From contig CAJMON010000005.1 of assembly GCA_905214955.1 (NCBI GenBank), positions 8,564 through 72,563 of the forward strand: a stretch of DNA of 64,000 bases, in the 5' to 3' direction. Below the pieces are notes generated by a model. The model saw only the letters and a list, made by a program, of their open reading frames with translations, was not told where the DNA came from and searched no databases. This DNA is from an uncultured bacterium. Its GTDB lineage: Bacteria; Bacillota; Clostridia; Lachnospirales; Lachnospiraceae. The stretch's first letter is position 1; each line of letters begins with the position of its first letter. Below, one piece after another: positions 32,924 through 43,648 of this stretch. The position numbers were made by a program, and so were the translations under genes.

Positions 32924-34444
32924 ATGGAGTATCTGCTGAATTCTGAAGAAATGCGTTCCTGCGACAGAAGGACAGAAGAAGTATTTGGGGTGCCGTCCAT
33001 TGTCTTGATGGAGAGGGCGGCCCTGTCCTGCGTGGAGGCCCTTTTGGATCTGGCAAACGGGTTTGATGCGGGCCGCGTCCTGGTACTGTGCGGAAGCGGC
33101 AACAATGGAGGAGATGGATTTGCCATTGCCAGAATTTTAAAAGAGCGGGGAGCTGGTACGGAGATCCTTTTTGTTGGAAAAGAAGAGAAACTGACGAAAA
33201 ATGCCAGAATCCAGAAAACGATTTGTGAACATTATGGGATTGTTTTCCGCAGAAATCCGTCTCTTACAGAATATACTTGTATTGTGGATGCGCTTTTTGG
33301 CGTGGGGCTTTCCAGGGAGATTACCGGAGAGTACCGGGAATGGATTGAAAAGGTGAATCGCAGCGGGAAAAAGGTGCTTGCCGTGGACATCCCTTCCGGT
33401 GTCAGCGCAGATACCGGAAAAATTTTAGGAACCGCAGTCAGGGCAGATCTGACTGTCACCTTTGCATTTCGAAAAGTGGGCCAGGTGCTGTATCCGGGAG
33501 CGGATTTCTGCGGCCGGGTTTTGGTAAGACAGATTGGAATCACACCAAGAAGTCTGGAACATGAGCCGCCCATTCAGGCATTGACAGAAGAGATCTTAAC
33601 GCACCTGCCAAAGCGAAAGGCAGACAGCAACAAGGGAACCTACGGAAAAATTCTTGTGGCAGCCGGAAGTAAGAATATGTGCGGCGCTGCATTTCTGGCA
33701 GGAAAAGCCGCGTATCACACAGGCAGCGGCCTGGTGCGGGTTCTCACAGAAGCATGTAACCGGATCTGCATGCAGACCCTTTTGCCGGAAGCAGTGTTGG
33801 ATACCCTGGAAACGGGAGAGCAGGAAGAAGCAGTCCATGTGACAGAAAAAGACTTGGAAAGTGCCGACAGGGCCATCCGGTGGGCATCATCCATCTGTAT
33901 TGGGCCTGGCTTTGGTATGAAGCCCTGGAAAAAGGAACTGCTGGATGCAATGCTGCAGGAAGCAGGGGTGCCGCTGGTGGTTGATGCGGATGGATTGAAT
34001 CTGATTGCAGAAGAAGAAAGACGTGGAACAGATCCATTTGGAAAGCTTCAGACGCCCTGCGTGGTGACACCTCATCCAGGGGAAATGGCCAGGCTGTGCG
34101 GCATTTCCATAGGGGAAGTGCTGGAAGATCCAATAGAACTTTGCAAAAGCTTTGCAGCCACACACCATGTGGTGTGCGTGTTAAAAGGCGCAAGAACGGT
34201 GATTTCTGACGGAGAGAAAGTCTGGATTAACGAAACTGGAAATGACGGCATGGCATCAGGGGGCTCCGGGGATATTTTGGCAGGGATGATTGCCGGATGG
34301 TTAGGCCAGGGCTGTGCTCCGCTTGACGCGGCACTTCTTGGGGTGTATCTTCACGGAAAAGCAGGAGATGCAGCAAGAAACCGGAAGAGTGCAAGAACCA
34401 TGCTGGCAGGAGATCTCTTAGAAGCAATGCAGGAAGTTCTCTGA
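32924..34444 (+). CDS. nnr: Bifunctional NAD(P)H-hydrate epimerase / ADP-dependent dehydratase
   Basis: Repairs damaged hydrated NADH and NADPH. The N-terminal epimerase domain (about 1-215) shows MRSCDRRTEE, VLCGSGNNGGDGFAIARIL, DALFGVGLSREI and VDIPSGVSADTG. The C-terminal carbohydrate-kinase-like dehydratase domain (about 225-506) shows ADSNKGTYGKILVAAGS, VVDADGLNLI, TPHPGEMARL and NDGMASGGSGDILAGMIA. The protein is 506 residues from the ATG at 32924. The ATG at 32915 is too close to the GAGGGAG site. Alanine racemase follows 21 bases downstream, a common arrangement with alr and endoA. Confidence 0.96.
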   Translation: MEYLLNSEEMRSCDRRTEEVFGVPSIVLMERAALSCVEALLDLANGFDAGRVLVLCGSGNNGGDGFAIARILKERGAGTEILFVGKEEKLTKNARIQKTICEHYGIVFRRNPSLTEYTCIVDALFGVGLSREITGEYREWIEKVNRSGKKVLAVDIPSGVSADTGKILGTAVRADLTVTFAFRKVGQVLYPGADFCGRVLVRQIGITPRSLEHEPPIQALTEEILTHLPKRKADSNKGTYGKILVAAGSKNMCGAAFLAGKAAYHTGSGLVRVLTEACNRICMQTLLPEAVLDTLETGEQEEAVHVTEKDLESADRAIRWASSICIGPGFGMKPWKKELLDAMLQEAGVPLVVDADGLNLIAEEERRGTDPFGKLQTPCVVTPHPGEMARLCGISIGEVLEDPIELCKSFAATHHVVCVLKGARTVISDGEKVWINETGNDGMASGGSGDILAGMIAGWLGQGCAPLDAALLGVYLHGKAGDAARNRKSARTMLAGDLLEAMQEVL

Positions 34445-34465
34445 AGAGACGAAGGAGTGAAAAAT

Positions 34466-35632
34466 ATGGAACATTACAGCAGAGTTCATGCAGCTATCCA
34501 TATGGATGCTGTTTTGGATAACATGGAAAAGATGCGGGCGAACATCAAAGAAGATACCCAGATGATTGCCGTGGTAAAGACGGATGGGTACGGACACGGC
34601 GCAGAGGAGATTGCCAGACAGACGGAAGGTCTCCCCTATCTGTGGGGCTATGCGGTGGCCACAGCAGAAGAAGCTTTTCTTCTTCGAAAAAAGGGCATCC
34701 ACAAACCCATTCTGATTTTAGGATATACCTTTGCAGAAAGCTTTGAGAAACTGATTTTGCAGGACATCCGCCCGGTGGTCTTTACGTATGAGACTGCAAA
34801 AGAGCTGTCAGATACGGCACTGCGCCTTGGCAGAACGGCAAAGGTGCATTTGGGGGTGGATACGGGAATGTCACGGATCGGCGTCCGTGCAGATGCCTCC
34901 AGTGTGGAAGAAGTGGTGAACATGGCCAGCCTTCCCGGAATCCATATGGAAGGAATTTTCACTCATTTTGCAAGGGCGGATGAAAAGGACAAATCTGCAG
35001 CCCGTCTGCAGATGCAGCGGTTTCAGCATTATATCGGGCTGCTTGAAGATGCAGGAGTTTCCATTCCCATTCACCACTGCTCTAACAGTGCAGGAATCCT
35101 GGAAATGCCGGAAGCCAATTTTGACATTGTACGGGCAGGCATCACCCTGTATGGCATTTACCCCTCCGATGAGGTGGGAAGGGAAATGGGGCTGACTCCG
35201 GTGATGGAGTTAAAGAGCCGCATTGTGTACATAAAAGAACTGGAAGAAGGGGCAGCCATCAGCTATGGAGGTACATTCAAAGTGTCTCACACTATGCGGG
35301 TGGCGACCATCCCGGTGGGTTATGGGGACGGTTATCCAAGAAGCCTTTCCAACAAAGGCTGGGTGCTGATTCATGGAAAGAAAGCTCCCATCCTGGGAAG
35401 AATCTGTATGGACCAGATGATGGTGGATGTCAGCGGCATTCCAGAAGCCAAAGAGTTAGATGAAGTGACGCTGATGGGAAAAGATGGAGAAGAGGAACTT
35501 TCCGTGGATACCCTGGGAGCCCTTTCCGGAAGATTTCCCTACGAATTTGTGTGTGACATTGGAAAGCGTGTGCCAAGAGTCTACGATAAGGGCGGGCAGG
35601 TTTACCTGGTAGAAAACAGCCTCACAAAATAA
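34466..35632 (+). CDS. alr: Alanine racemase
   Basis: Pyridoxal-phosphate enzyme interconverting L- and D-alanine for peptidoglycan. The PLP lysine lies in VVKTDGYGHGAEEIA, near residue 37. GVDTGMSRIGVR, HCSNSAG and GITLYGIYPS follow, and the catalytic tyrosine of the partner subunit is in AISYGGTF near residue 268. The C-terminal beta domain ends in KRVPRVY. The protein is 388 residues, the usual length. The ATG at 34466 has GAAGGAG 8 bases upstream and is preferred to the GTG at 34457 inside that site. Confidence 0.96.
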   Translation: MEHYSRVHAAIHMDAVLDNMEKMRANIKEDTQMIAVVKTDGYGHGAEEIARQTEGLPYLWGYAVATAEEAFLLRKKGIHKPILILGYTFAESFEKLILQDIRPVVFTYETAKELSDTALRLGRTAKVHLGVDTGMSRIGVRADASSVEEVVNMASLPGIHMEGIFTHFARADEKDKSAARLQMQRFQHYIGLLEDAGVSIPIHHCSNSAGILEMPEANFDIVRAGITLYGIYPSDEVGREMGLTPVMELKSRIVYIKELEEGAAISYGGTFKVSHTMRVATIPVGYGDGYPRSLSNKGWVLIHGKKAPILGRICMDQMMVDVSGIPEAKELDEVTLMGKDGEEELSVDTLGALSGRFPYEFVCDIGKRVPRVYDKGGQVYLVENSLTK

Positions 35633-35739
35633 AAGATCGGTTTTTTCTATGCATACCCTGATAAAATCCTGGAGATGATAAGTACGAAAGAGTACCGCAA
35701 GGTATTGACGAAAGGACAGAAAATCGGAGTGTGAAATGT

Positions 35740-36087
35740 GTGATCATTAAAAGAGGCGATATTTTCTATGCGGATTTAAGGCCGGTGGTAGGCTCGGAAC
35801 AGGGAGGCGTCCGCCCGGTATTAATTATCCAGAACGATGTGGGAAACCGGCACAGCCCAACGGTGATCTGTGCGGCCATCACATCCAAAATGAACAAAGC
35901 CAAGCTTCCCACCCACGTAGAACTGGAGGCGGGGAGATTTCAGCTGGTGAAAGATTCCGTGATTCTTTTGGAACAGCTGCGCACCATTGATAAAAAGCGT
36001 TTAAAAGACCGTGTCTGCCACCTGGACGGAGAAATTCTGGACCAGGTGGATAAAGCACTGAAAGTCAGTCTGGAACTCATTACATAA
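35740..36087 (+). CDS. EndoA/MazF-type mRNA interferase, GTG start
   Basis: Toxin of the MazF/EndoA family that cuts mRNA at short sequence motifs. The 115-residue protein reads [34 protein letters not shown], the typical [18 protein letters not shown], and [13 protein letters not shown]. This is full family length with the active-site Arg and Thr regions kept. The GTG at 35740 is preferred over GTG 35731 because GGAG lies about 10 bases before it and the family starts there. In Bacillus an antitoxin gene (endoAI) lies between alr and endoA, but here only 107 bases are available and no antitoxin can be read. Confidence 0.93.
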   Translation: MIIKRGDIFYADLRPVVGSEQGGVRPVLIIQNDVGNRHSPTVICAAITSKMNKAKLPTHVELEAGRFQLVKDSVILLEQLRTIDKKRLKDRVCHLDGEILDQVDKALKVSLELIT

Positions 36088-36127
36088 ATATGCTGTTTTG
36101 GACTGCATTTTTGTAAAAGAAAAAGGA

Positions 36128-36156
36128 TTGAAAAATGTCCGAAATCCTGCTATATT
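36128..36156 (+). promoter_or_regulatory. Putative promoter of the yebC gene
   Basis: TTGAAA and TATATT are separated by 17 bases, about 70 bases before the start codon, which has AAAGGAG 9 bases ahead. Confidence 0.6.
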
Positions 36157-36229
36157 AGAAATAGTATGGCCGGATGTTGATTTCGGACTAAAAAAGTACA
36201 AGAGAATAAATACAAAGGAGTTTAGATTT

Positions 36230-36961
36230 ATGTCAGGACATTCAAAATTTGCAAATATTAAACATAAGAAGGAAAAAAACGATGCTGCAAAGGGTAAAAT
36301 TTTTACCATCATCGGACGTGAGATTGCAGTCGCTGTAAAAGAGGGCGGCCCGGATCCGGCAAACAACAGCAAACTGCGTGATGTCATTGCAAAAGCAAAA
36401 GCAAACAACATGCCCAACGATACCATTGACAGAGGTATCAAAAAAGCAGCAGGCGATGCAAACTCTGTAAACTACGAGTACGTTACCTATGAAGGATACG
36501 GCCCCAACGGAATTGCCATTATCGTAGAGGCTCTGACAGACAACAAGAACCGTACTGCAGCCAATGTCCGCAGTGCCTTCACCAAAGGAAATGGAAGCAT
36601 TGGTACCAAAGGATGTGTGTCCTACAGCTTTGATCAGAAAGGTCAGATCGTGATTTCCAAGGAAGACTGCGAGATGGATGCGGATGATCTGATGATGATT
36701 GCACTGGATGCCGGCGCAGAGGATTTCTCTGAGGAAGAAGACAGCTATGAAGTTCTGACAGCACCGGATGATTTCTCCGCAGTCAGAGAAGCACTGGAAA
36801 AAGAAGGAATCCCCATGGCACAGGCAGAAGTGACCATGATTCCTCAGAACTATGTAAGCCTTACTGATGAAAATGCAGTCAACAGCCTGCAGCGTACCCT
36901 GGATCTTCTGGATGGAGATGACGATGTACAGGCCGTATACACCAACTGGGACGAAGAGTAA
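36230..36961 (+). CDS. YebC/PmpR family transcription-translation regulator
   Basis: A 243-residue member of the YebC/PmpR/TACO1 family. Members were described as DNA-binding regulators; some recent work links the family to relief of ribosome stalling. The N-terminus [18 protein letters not shown] differs slightly from the common [47 protein letters not shown] and FDQKGQIVI are all present. The frame is open from 36098, but the ATG at 36230 is fixed by its ribosome site, the promoter and the family start. It is transcribed as a unit separate from the alr operon. Confidence 0.94.
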   Translation: MSGHSKFANIKHKKEKNDAAKGKIFTIIGREIAVAVKEGGPDPANNSKLRDVIAKAKANNMPNDTIDRGIKKAAGDANSVNYEYVTYEGYGPNGIAIIVEALTDNKNRTAANVRSAFTKGNGSIGTKGCVSYSFDQKGQIVISKEDCEMDADDLMMIALDAGAEDFSEEEDSYEVLTAPDDFSAVREALEKEGIPMAQAEVTMIPQNYVSLTDENAVNSLQRTLDLLDGDDDVQAVYTNWDEE

Positions 36962-36996
36962 GGACTTCCTTTTACCAAAGACAGGGGGAACTGCCC

Positions 36997-37767
36997 ATGA
37001 ATTATTATACCACAGCCATCGAAGGGCTTCCGAAGATGCTTTTTGAGATGGAAAAGCCGCTGGAGAGTTTCAAGAGAAATGTATATCCGGGAGAGTTTGA
37101 AAAATACTGCGAGAGGCATCAGGCTGTTCTGGAAGCGTTAGAGAACGGTTACCAGATGGTGATAGACAAGGAGCAGTATTTGACTAACATGGCACAGGCA
37201 GTCGCCAAAGAGGCGAAAAAGAACCTGGATGCCATCCCCAAAAAAGGAAAACGGGAAGCCGTTTTGATGGATTACAACTTTGTCCTGGCGGTCTACATGA
37301 TCCCAGGCATTGTACATTTCCCAGGCGAGTCCGGGAAGAAGTTAAGTGAAAAGCTTTTGGCAGCCTGGAAGGAGACATTTCCCTCCACCAATGTCCAGGC
37401 ATCCGACTTTGAGACCATCAATGCCGGATTTAAAAGAAAATACTGTTATATCACCACTGCCGTATGTGAAACCTTTGGAAAGCCGGATAACTGCTATGAG
37501 CTGAATCTGTTCCGCACATTTCGGGATACTTACCTGGCTTCCTCCACGGAAGGGGAAGCGGTGATTGATGAATACTATAACGTGGCACCCACCATTGTCA
37601 AGCATATCAGCCGCCGGAAGGATTCCAGGGAGATCTACCAGAAGATCTGGGATACTTACTTAGATCCCTGTATGCATATGATTGAGCAGGGTGAGGATGA
37701 GGCCTGTCAGAAGCTTTATACACAAATGGTAAAAGATCTGGAAAAAGAATACTTTTTCCTTCAGTAA
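36997..37767 (+). CDS. CFI-box domain protein of unknown function
   Basis: A 256-residue soluble protein. The C-terminal part carries the CFI-box-like pattern CYITTAVCETFGKPDNCYEL with LFRTFRDTYL (about residues 148-182). This is a cysteine-containing motif found at the C-terminus of many otherwise unrelated bacterial proteins. The N-terminal 140 residues are helical and I do not recognise them. No signal peptide is evident. It lies 35 bases after the yebC-like gene and may be co-transcribed. Function unknown; the cysteines suggest a metal or redox role, which is inference. Confidence 0.75.
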   Translation: MNYYTTAIEGLPKMLFEMEKPLESFKRNVYPGEFEKYCERHQAVLEALENGYQMVIDKEQYLTNMAQAVAKEAKKNLDAIPKKGKREAVLMDYNFVLAVYMIPGIVHFPGESGKKLSEKLLAAWKETFPSTNVQASDFETINAGFKRKYCYITTAVCETFGKPDNCYELNLFRTFRDTYLASSTEGEAVIDEYYNVAPTIVKHISRRKDSREIYQKIWDTYLDPCMHMIEQGEDEACQKLYTQMVKDLEKEYFFLQ

Positions 37768-37777
37768 AAAACAAAAG

Positions 37778-37807
37778 CTGCATATCAGAAATGGTATGCA
37801 GTTTTTC
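37778..37807 (+). terminator. Rho-independent terminator
   Basis: A 7-bp stem CTGCATA with TATGCAG around a 10-base loop, followed by TTTTT. It follows the CFI-box gene by about 10 bases. Confidence 0.75.
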
Positions 37808-37873
37808 CTTTCTGGGTATACTGCCTTGTAGGAAGGCTGGATCACTGCCAGTCGGAAAACAGGAGGCATACGT

Positions 37874-38587
37874 ATGGCAGAACAGGAAGAAAAAAAGCAG
37901 GGAAATATTTCGGCAGAAGGACAGAAGCTTGTAAAAGAAGGAGAAGCGGTGAAAGAATACGGGCAGATGCTTTTGGAGGACAAGATCCATCTGCTCTCGG
38001 TGATCGGGGAGATTGAAGGACATGAGTGCCTGTCTTCCAATGCCAAGACCACAAAGTATGAACATGTCCTTCCCCAGCTGGCGGCCATTGAGGACAGCAG
38101 AGAGACCAGAGGACTTCTGATCTTATTAAATACCGTCGGGGGAGATGTGGAGGCAGGGCTTGCCATTGCAGAGATGATTGCGTCTTTAAGCAAACCTACC
38201 GTTTCCCTGGTCCTTGGGGGAAGCCATTCCATCGGAGTGCCCATTGCTGTTTCAGCAGATTATTCTTTTATTGTAGAAACTGGCACTATGGTCATCCATC
38301 CGGTGCGGATGAACGGCACGGTGATCGGGGCACCTCAGACCTATGATTACTTTAAGCAGATGCAGGACCGGATTCTGGGATTTATTTCCAGCCACTGCCA
38401 GGCAAAAAGGGAGCGTTTAGAGGAGCTGATGCTGGATACGGGAATCCTGACCAAAGACCTTGGTACCATTCTGGTGGGTACTCAGGCAGTGGAAGAGGGG
38501 ATTATCAATGAAGTGGGAGGCATCAGCCAGGCAGTAGCAAAGCTCCATGAATTGATTTGCAAAACAAGAGAAGGTGTGGTAAAATAA
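37874..38587 (+). CDS. ClpP-like serine protease, TepA family
   Basis: A 237-residue ClpP-fold protease related to TepA (translocation-enhancing protein) of Bacillus. The nucleophile is probably the serine of GGSHSIGVPIAVSADY, near residue 117. A candidate His follows in MVIHPVRMNG, and the oxyanion strand is in LLNTVGGDVEAGLAIAEMI. It differs from true ClpP in lacking the usual MASMGA wording around the serine and in having a long charged N-terminus (about 35 residues rich in Glu and Lys). Substrates are unknown. In spore formers TepA-like proteins have been linked to degradation of small acid-soluble spore proteins, which would suit this genome, but that link is inference. Confidence 0.85.
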   Translation: MAEQEEKKQGNISAEGQKLVKEGEAVKEYGQMLLEDKIHLLSVIGEIEGHECLSSNAKTTKYEHVLPQLAAIEDSRETRGLLILLNTVGGDVEAGLAIAEMIASLSKPTVSLVLGGSHSIGVPIAVSADYSFIVETGTMVIHPVRMNGTVIGAPQTYDYFKQMQDRILGFISSHCQAKRERLEELMLDTGILTKDLGTILVGTQAVEEGIINEVGGISQAVAKLHELICKTREGVVK

Positions 38588-38686
38588 ACCCGGATCTGAA
38601 AGGTATGACAGAGCATGTGCCGGTGAAAATACTGGCCTTTCTCTGTCTTTCTATGGTTATAAAGAAGCGGGAAGAGAGGAATGGAT

Positions 38687-39562
38687 ATGTCAGTTCTGCA
38701 GGCGATTTTTCTGGGAATTGTGCAGGGAATCACAGAATTTCTGCCGGTGAGCAGCTCCGGTCATTTGGTGATTATCAAGCAGCTGTTTGGAATGGAGACG
38801 GAGGGAGGACTGCTCTTTGATGTGATGCTTCATGTTGGCACCCTGGCAGCAGTCTTTGTGGTCTATTGGAAAGACATCCGCAGAATGATCCTGGAGACCC
38901 TTCTGATCTGCAGAGACATTGTGGAAAATATCCGGATTTTCCTGCAGAACAAAAAGCATCATGATGCACTGCGCTACCGGAAAATCATACATAACAATTA
39001 CCGGAAATTTGTGGTACTGGTGCTGGTATCCACCATTCCTACCGGCATCATCGGATACGCCGGGCAGAGTCTGGTAACGGCAGCTGGAAAAACCCTTCTG
39101 GTACCTGGTGTCTGCCTGCTTTTATCCGGAATTCTTCTGATTGTCGCCCAGGTATCGGAAGATGGACACAAGATTCCAAGAGATGTCAGCTACGGCAATG
39201 CATTTTTAATCGGAATTGCCCAGGGACTTGCCACACTTCCCGGACTTTCCCGCTCCGGCACTACCATTACCGCATGTCTGTTAAGCGGCTTTGAACGGCG
39301 CTTTGCAGTAAAATATTCGTTTATTATGTCCATTCCTGCCATTGTTGGTGCAGCGATTCTGGAGCTGAAGGATCTGGGGGGAGAGCAGGTCAGTGCGGGA
39401 CTTGTGGGAAACTGTGTGGTCGGCGGCATTGTGGCAGCTGTGACAGGGTTTATCTGCATGAAAACCATGCTGGCAGCAGTGCGCCACAAGAGTTTCAAAG
39501 GATTTGCCACCTACTGTATCGCAGTGGGCATTGTGGCAATCGTCATGAATTTTCTGATTTAG
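38687..39562 (+). CDS. uppP: Undecaprenyl-diphosphatase UppP (BacA)
   Basis: Integral membrane phosphatase that recycles undecaprenyl pyrophosphate, the lipid carrier of cell-wall synthesis; high expression can raise bacitracin tolerance. About eight helices are seen in 291 residues. The two active-site motifs are complete: [16 protein letters not shown] near residue 17 and [13 protein letters not shown] near residue 185. ATG 38681 and ATG 38687 are both in frame; the second gives better spacing to GAAGAGAGG. It lies between the TepA-like gene and ftsK. Its function in the lipid II cycle is related in theme to the Bce module earlier in the window. Confidence 0.95.
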   Translation: MSVLQAIFLGIVQGITEFLPVSSSGHLVIIKQLFGMETEGGLLFDVMLHVGTLAAVFVVYWKDIRRMILETLLICRDIVENIRIFLQNKKHHDALRYRKIIHNNYRKFVVLVLVSTIPTGIIGYAGQSLVTAAGKTLLVPGVCLLLSGILLIVAQVSEDGHKIPRDVSYGNAFLIGIAQGLATLPGLSRSGTTITACLLSGFERRFAVKYSFIMSIPAIVGAAILELKDLGGEQVSAGLVGNCVVGGIVAAVTGFICMKTMLAAVRHKSFKGFATYCIAVGIVAIVMNFLI

Positions 39563-39593
39563 TGTAAGACAGAAAGGAAATAAGGAGAGATAC

Positions 39594-42500
39594 ATGGCTG
39601 CAGACGCAAAAAAGAAACAGATTCAGACAGCAGAGGAGAAAAAGCCATCCGGCCAGAGAAAAGCTGCTTCTGCCAAACGGACACAGCAGGCAGCAGAGAA
39701 GAAATCGGGAGAACGAAAAAATACAGCGAAAAAAGAGACTTCTGCAAAACCAGCTTCTGGCAGAGCCGATGCAAAGAAGCGGGCAGCTTCCAAACGGACA
39801 TCTGACAAACCGGTAAACATCAAACTTACAGAAAAAGAACTGCTGGATTTTCCAATCCTGGATGAAGTGCTGATCTGGGCAAGCCTTGCAGTATGCGTGA
39901 TTCTGATGTTCAGCATGTTTGGCTTCGGAGGAAAGATCGGAACAGCCATTGGAGAATTCTTTTTTGGAATTTTCGGATTTATGGCGTATCTGGCGCCATT
40001 TCTGTTGTTTTTCTTAATCGCATTTCTGATTTCCAATGAGGGAAGTCTGTTAGCATGGATCAAGGGAGCCAGCATGGTTCTTTTGTACATGTGCCTGTGC
40101 GGATTTACAGAGCTTTTAAGCAACCGCTACTTATCCAGCAGAAAGCTGGTGGATTATTATACAGATAGTGTAAATTATAAAAATGGCGGAGGATTAACAG
40201 GAGGCTTCCTTGGAAGCATTCTCTGCCCGGCTGTGGGAGTGGCAGGCGCTTATGTAGTGCTGGTAATTCTCATGATTATCTGCGTGATTATGATTACAGA
40301 GCGTTCCCTTTTAAACGGGGTCAAGATAGGCGGTCGAAAGGTCGTAAAAACGGCCATGGATGACGCATCTGTCCGAATGGAACGGGCAGAGCTGCGAAGA
40401 GAACGTCAGAGAGTGCGAAGAGAACAGCTGCGCCAGGAAGAGCGGAGAAAGCTGGAGCAGGAACGAAAACAGCTGGAAGAACTGCGAAGAGAACAGACGG
40501 GAGGTCCTAAAGTGGTCACAGATTTTCTGCTCACCAGGCCCTCAGAGGATCATTCCGGCAATTTAAAAGAAGTGATGGCGCCTGTTCCGGAGCATAAAAC
40601 AGAAGGACCCCGGTATGTGTTTGGAAAACAGGAGAAGCCGGAAATTTCAAGTGCAAGACCCAGCTTCCAGCCAGAGCCTTTGAATTTGGAACCGGTGGAG
40701 GCAGAAGATCTGGATGTCCACCTGGGACTGACAGAAGAGCCAAAGAAGGAAGAACCTGCCATGGAAGATGATTTCCCCATTCAGAGAGGGGAGATCCATC
40801 CGACTTTAGACGGGGGATTTGGAAGTGAGCTGCTGCGCATGGGGAAAGAACAGGAACGCTCTATGCAGGAAAACAGAGAGGAACTTCCCTATGAAGACAT
40901 TCCGGTATCGGAAGATTTAAAAGAGTCGGAAAGACCTGTTGTGGAAGAGGTACGGGAGAAACATCTGGATTTCTTTGAACGGCAGGAGATGGATGTGCTG
41001 GAAGTGCAGGAAAAAGCAGCGGCTGTACCCGCAGAAAACACAAAAACAGCAGAAAATGCTGGCATGACCGAACATATGGCAAAAAATCCTCGGTCTTCCA
41101 GAGAAGAACAGGAAAAAAGTATCGCAGAAGTGGTTGCAGAAATCGAGGAACAGGAAGCAGATGCAAAACCGGTTTATGAATTTCCACCTCTGGACCTTTT
41201 AAAACCGCCTTCCAGAACCAGAACAGGAGATTCTGATGAAACCCTGCGCAGCACCGCCAGAAAGCTTCAGCAGACCCTCCACAATTTCGGTGTGGAAGTC
41301 ACTGTCAGTAATGTCAGCTGCGGTCCCTCTGTAACTCGGTATGAACTGACTCCGGAGCAGGGAGTCCGGGTCAGCAAAATTGTGAATCTGGCAGATGATA
41401 TCAAACTGAACCTGGCAGCAGCGGACATCCGTATTGAGGCCCCCATTCCAGGAAAAATGGCAGTGGGTATTGAGGTTCCTAATAAAGAAAACAGTGCCGT
41501 GCCTCTGAGGGAGCTTTTAGAGTCCAGAGAGTTCCAGGAGCATCCTTCCAACTTAGCGTTTGCAGTGGGAAAAGACATTGCAGGCAAGGTGGTGGTGACT
41601 GACATTGCCAAAATGCCTCATCTTCTGATTGCAGGTGCTACGGGTTCTGGTAAATCCGTGTGCATCAACACCATTATTATGAGCCTTCTTTACAAAGCCA
41701 GCCCGGAAGATGTAAAGATCATCATGATTGACCCAAAGGTGGTGGAGTTAAGTGTCTACAACGGCATTCCCCACCTGTTTATTCCGGTGGTTACTGATCC
41801 GAAGAAGGCAGCAGGCGCCTTAAACTGGGCAGTGTCAGAGATGACTGACCGTTACAATAAATTTGCCGAGGTCAATGTCCGGGACCTGAAAGGTTACAAT
41901 GCCAAAATCGAAGCCCTGGATGGCGTGGAAGGCATTGATGAAAAAGAAAAGCCGAAAAAACTGCCCCAGATTGTAATTATTGTAGACGAGCTGGCAGATC
42001 TGATGATGGTGGCTCCGGGGGAAGTAGAAGATGCCATCTGCCGTCTGGCCCAGCTGGCAAGAGCAGCGGGACTGCATCTGATTATTGCCACTCAGCGTCC
42101 CTCCGTCAACGTCATCACCGGTCTGATTAAGGCAAATATGCCATCCAGAATCGCATTTTCTGTTTCTTCTGGTGTGGATTCCCGGACGATCATTGATATG
42201 AACGGCGCGGAAAAGCTCCTTGGAAAAGGAGATATGCTGTTTTATCCCCAGGGCTATCAGAAACCTGCCAGAGTCCAGGGGGCCTTTGTCTCCGACGACG
42301 AGGTGGGAAAAGTGGTGGATTTTCTGGCAGGCCAGGTACCTGTGATTTCCTACAGCAAAGACATTGAGGCACAGATCAGCAAAGCAGCTTCCTCCGCTGA
42401 CAGTGGAGGGGAAGCTTCCGAAGTGGATGCGCTTTTTAAAGAAGCCGGGAAGTTTATCATTGAAAAAGACAAGGCTTCCATTGGAATGCTGCAGAGAATG

Positions 42501-42644
42501 TTTAAAATTGGATTTAACCGTGCGGCAAGGATTATGGACCAGCTTTCTGATGCCGGAGTGGTAGGCCCGGAAGAAGGAACCAAGCCCAGAAAGATTCTGA
42601 TGAGCATGGAAGAATTCGAGAATTATATTGAGGAATCCATTTAG
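39594..42644 (+). CDS. ftsK: DNA translocase FtsK/SpoIIIE
   Basis: Membrane-anchored ATP-driven DNA pump used in chromosome segregation at division and, in spore formers, in filling the forespore. The 1016 residues show a basic Lys/Ala-rich N-terminal tail of about 80 residues and four membrane helices (about 95-230). A long charged linker rich in Glu, Arg and Gln (about 240-540) includes a coiled part of RREREQ type. The motor domain has Walker [14 protein letters not shown] near residue 683 and Walker [14 protein letters not shown] near residue 795. The C-terminal gamma winged helix (about 945-1005, [15 protein letters not shown]) reads KOPS-like DNA sites. AAGGAGAG precedes the ATG. Confidence 0.96.
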   Translation: MAADAKKKQIQTAEEKKPSGQRKAASAKRTQQAAEKKSGERKNTAKKETSAKPASGRADAKKRAASKRTSDKPVNIKLTEKELLDFPILDEVLIWASLAVCVILMFSMFGFGGKIGTAIGEFFFGIFGFMAYLAPFLLFFLIAFLISNEGSLLAWIKGASMVLLYMCLCGFTELLSNRYLSSRKLVDYYTDSVNYKNGGGLTGGFLGSILCPAVGVAGAYVVLVILMIICVIMITERSLLNGVKIGGRKVVKTAMDDASVRMERAELRRERQRVRREQLRQEERRKLEQERKQLEELRREQTGGPKVVTDFLLTRPSEDHSGNLKEVMAPVPEHKTEGPRYVFGKQEKPEISSARPSFQPEPLNLEPVEAEDLDVHLGLTEEPKKEEPAMEDDFPIQRGEIHPTLDGGFGSELLRMGKEQERSMQENREELPYEDIPVSEDLKESERPVVEEVREKHLDFFERQEMDVLEVQEKAAAVPAENTKTAENAGMTEHMAKNPRSSREEQEKSIAEVVAEIEEQEADAKPVYEFPPLDLLKPPSRTRTGDSDETLRSTARKLQQTLHNFGVEVTVSNVSCGPSVTRYELTPEQGVRVSKIVNLADDIKLNLAAADIRIEAPIPGKMAVGIEVPNKENSAVPLRELLESREFQEHPSNLAFAVGKDIAGKVVVTDIAKMPHLLIAGATGSGKSVCINTIIMSLLYKASPEDVKIIMIDPKVVELSVYNGIPHLFIPVVTDPKKAAGALNWAVSEMTDRYNKFAEVNVRDLKGYNAKIEALDGVEGIDEKEKPKKLPQIVIIVDELADLMMVAPGEVEDAICRLAQLARAAGLHLIIATQRPSVNVITGLIKANMPSRIAFSVSSGVDSRTIIDMNGAEKLLGKGDMLFYPQGYQKPARVQGAFVSDDEVGKVVDFLAGQVPVISYSKDIEAQISKAASSADSGGEASEVDALFKEAGKFIIEKDKASIGMLQRMFKIGFNRAARIMDQLSDAGVVGPEEGTKPRKILMSMEEFENYIEESI

Positions 42645-42648
42645 GGGA

Positions 42649-42677
42649 TTGTTTTTTTTCAGACAATGTCTTATACT
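42649..42677 (+). promoter_or_regulatory. Possible promoter of the NfnA-like gene
   Basis: TTGTTT and TATACT are 17 bases apart, just after the ftsK stop. A small hairpin (TCCCGC with GCGGGA) follows in the leader near 42713-42730. Confidence 0.45.
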
Positions 42678-42763
42678 TAGTTCGATTGTATGTATGGGAG
42701 CTGCGGCCATTTCCCGCCTGCAGCGGGAAGAAACGCTGTGAAAGAATAGGAGGAAAAGAATCT

Positions 42764-43648
42764 ATGTACAGTATCTTAAAAGCAGAGGCTCTGGCAAGCA
42801 ACATCTATTCGATGGTTGTAAAAGCGCCTAGAGTTGCAAAGCATTGCCTGCCTGGACAGTTTGTTATTGTCAAGTCAGATGAAGTGGGAGAGAGAATTCC
42901 CCTGACAATTTGCGATTATGACAGAGAAGAAGGAACCATCACCATTGTATTCCAGCCCATCGGAGCGTCTACAGAGAAGTTTGCACGTCTGAAAGCCGGA
43001 GATGCATTTGAAGATTTTGTAGGCCCGCTGGGACATCCCTCCGAGCTGTGCAGCGAAGATCTGGAAGAATTAAAGAAAAAGAAAATCCTGTTTGTAGCAG
43101 GCGGTGTGGGAACCGCACCGGTATATCCCCAGGTAAAATGGCTTCATGAGCATGGCATTACAGCAGATGCCATCGTTGGAGCAAAGACCAAAGACCTTGT
43201 GATCTTAGAGGAGCAGATGTCCAAAGTCTGTAATCTTTACGTAACCACAGATGACGGTTCTTACGGACGCCACGGCATGGTTACAAAGGTGATCGAAGAT
43301 CTGGTAGGAGAAGGAAAACAGTATGATTTAGCCGTTGTGATCGGCCCCATGATCATGATGAAATTCTGCTGCCTGACCACAAAGAAGTTTAACATTCCCA
43401 CGATTGTCAGCATGAACCCCATCATGGTAGACGGAACTGGCATGTGCGGTGCCTGCCGTCTGATGGTAGGCGATGAAGTAAAATTTGCCTGTGTAGACGG
43501 ACCGGAGTTTGACGGACATCTCATCGACTTTGATGCCTGTATGAAGAGACAGCAGTTATATAAAACAGAAGAGGGCCGTGCCCTGTTAAAATTCCGTGAG
43601 GGTGATACTCATCACGGCGGATGCGGAAATTGCGGAGGTGACAAATAA
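42764..43648 (+). CDS. NfnA-like sulfide/dihydroorotate-dehydrogenase-type FAD/NAD-binding subunit
   Basis: A 294-residue ferredoxin-NADP reductase-like subunit. With the next gene it resembles NfnAB, the electron-bifurcating NADH-dependent reduced ferredoxin:NADP oxidoreductase of Clostridia, and also the older sulfide dehydrogenase and glutamate synthase annotations. The FAD-binding part has GQFVIVKSDEVGERIPLTI, the nucleotide part VAGGVGTAPVYPQ. A [2Fe-2S] cluster region is near the C-terminus (GTGMCGACRLMVGDEVKFACVDGPEFDGH), followed by a Gly/Cys tail (HHGGCGNCGGD). The ATG at 42764 has AGGAGGAAA ahead. Its stop shares one base with the start of the partner gene. Confidence 0.9.
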   Translation: MYSILKAEALASNIYSMVVKAPRVAKHCLPGQFVIVKSDEVGERIPLTICDYDREEGTITIVFQPIGASTEKFARLKAGDAFEDFVGPLGHPSELCSEDLEELKKKKILFVAGGVGTAPVYPQVKWLHEHGITADAIVGAKTKDLVILEEQMSKVCNLYVTTDDGSYGRHGMVTKVIEDLVGEGKQYDLAVVIGPMIMMKFCCLTTKKFNIPTIVSMNPIMVDGTGMCGACRLMVGDEVKFACVDGPEFDGHLIDFDACMKRQQLYKTEEGRALLKFREGDTHHGGCGNCGGDK

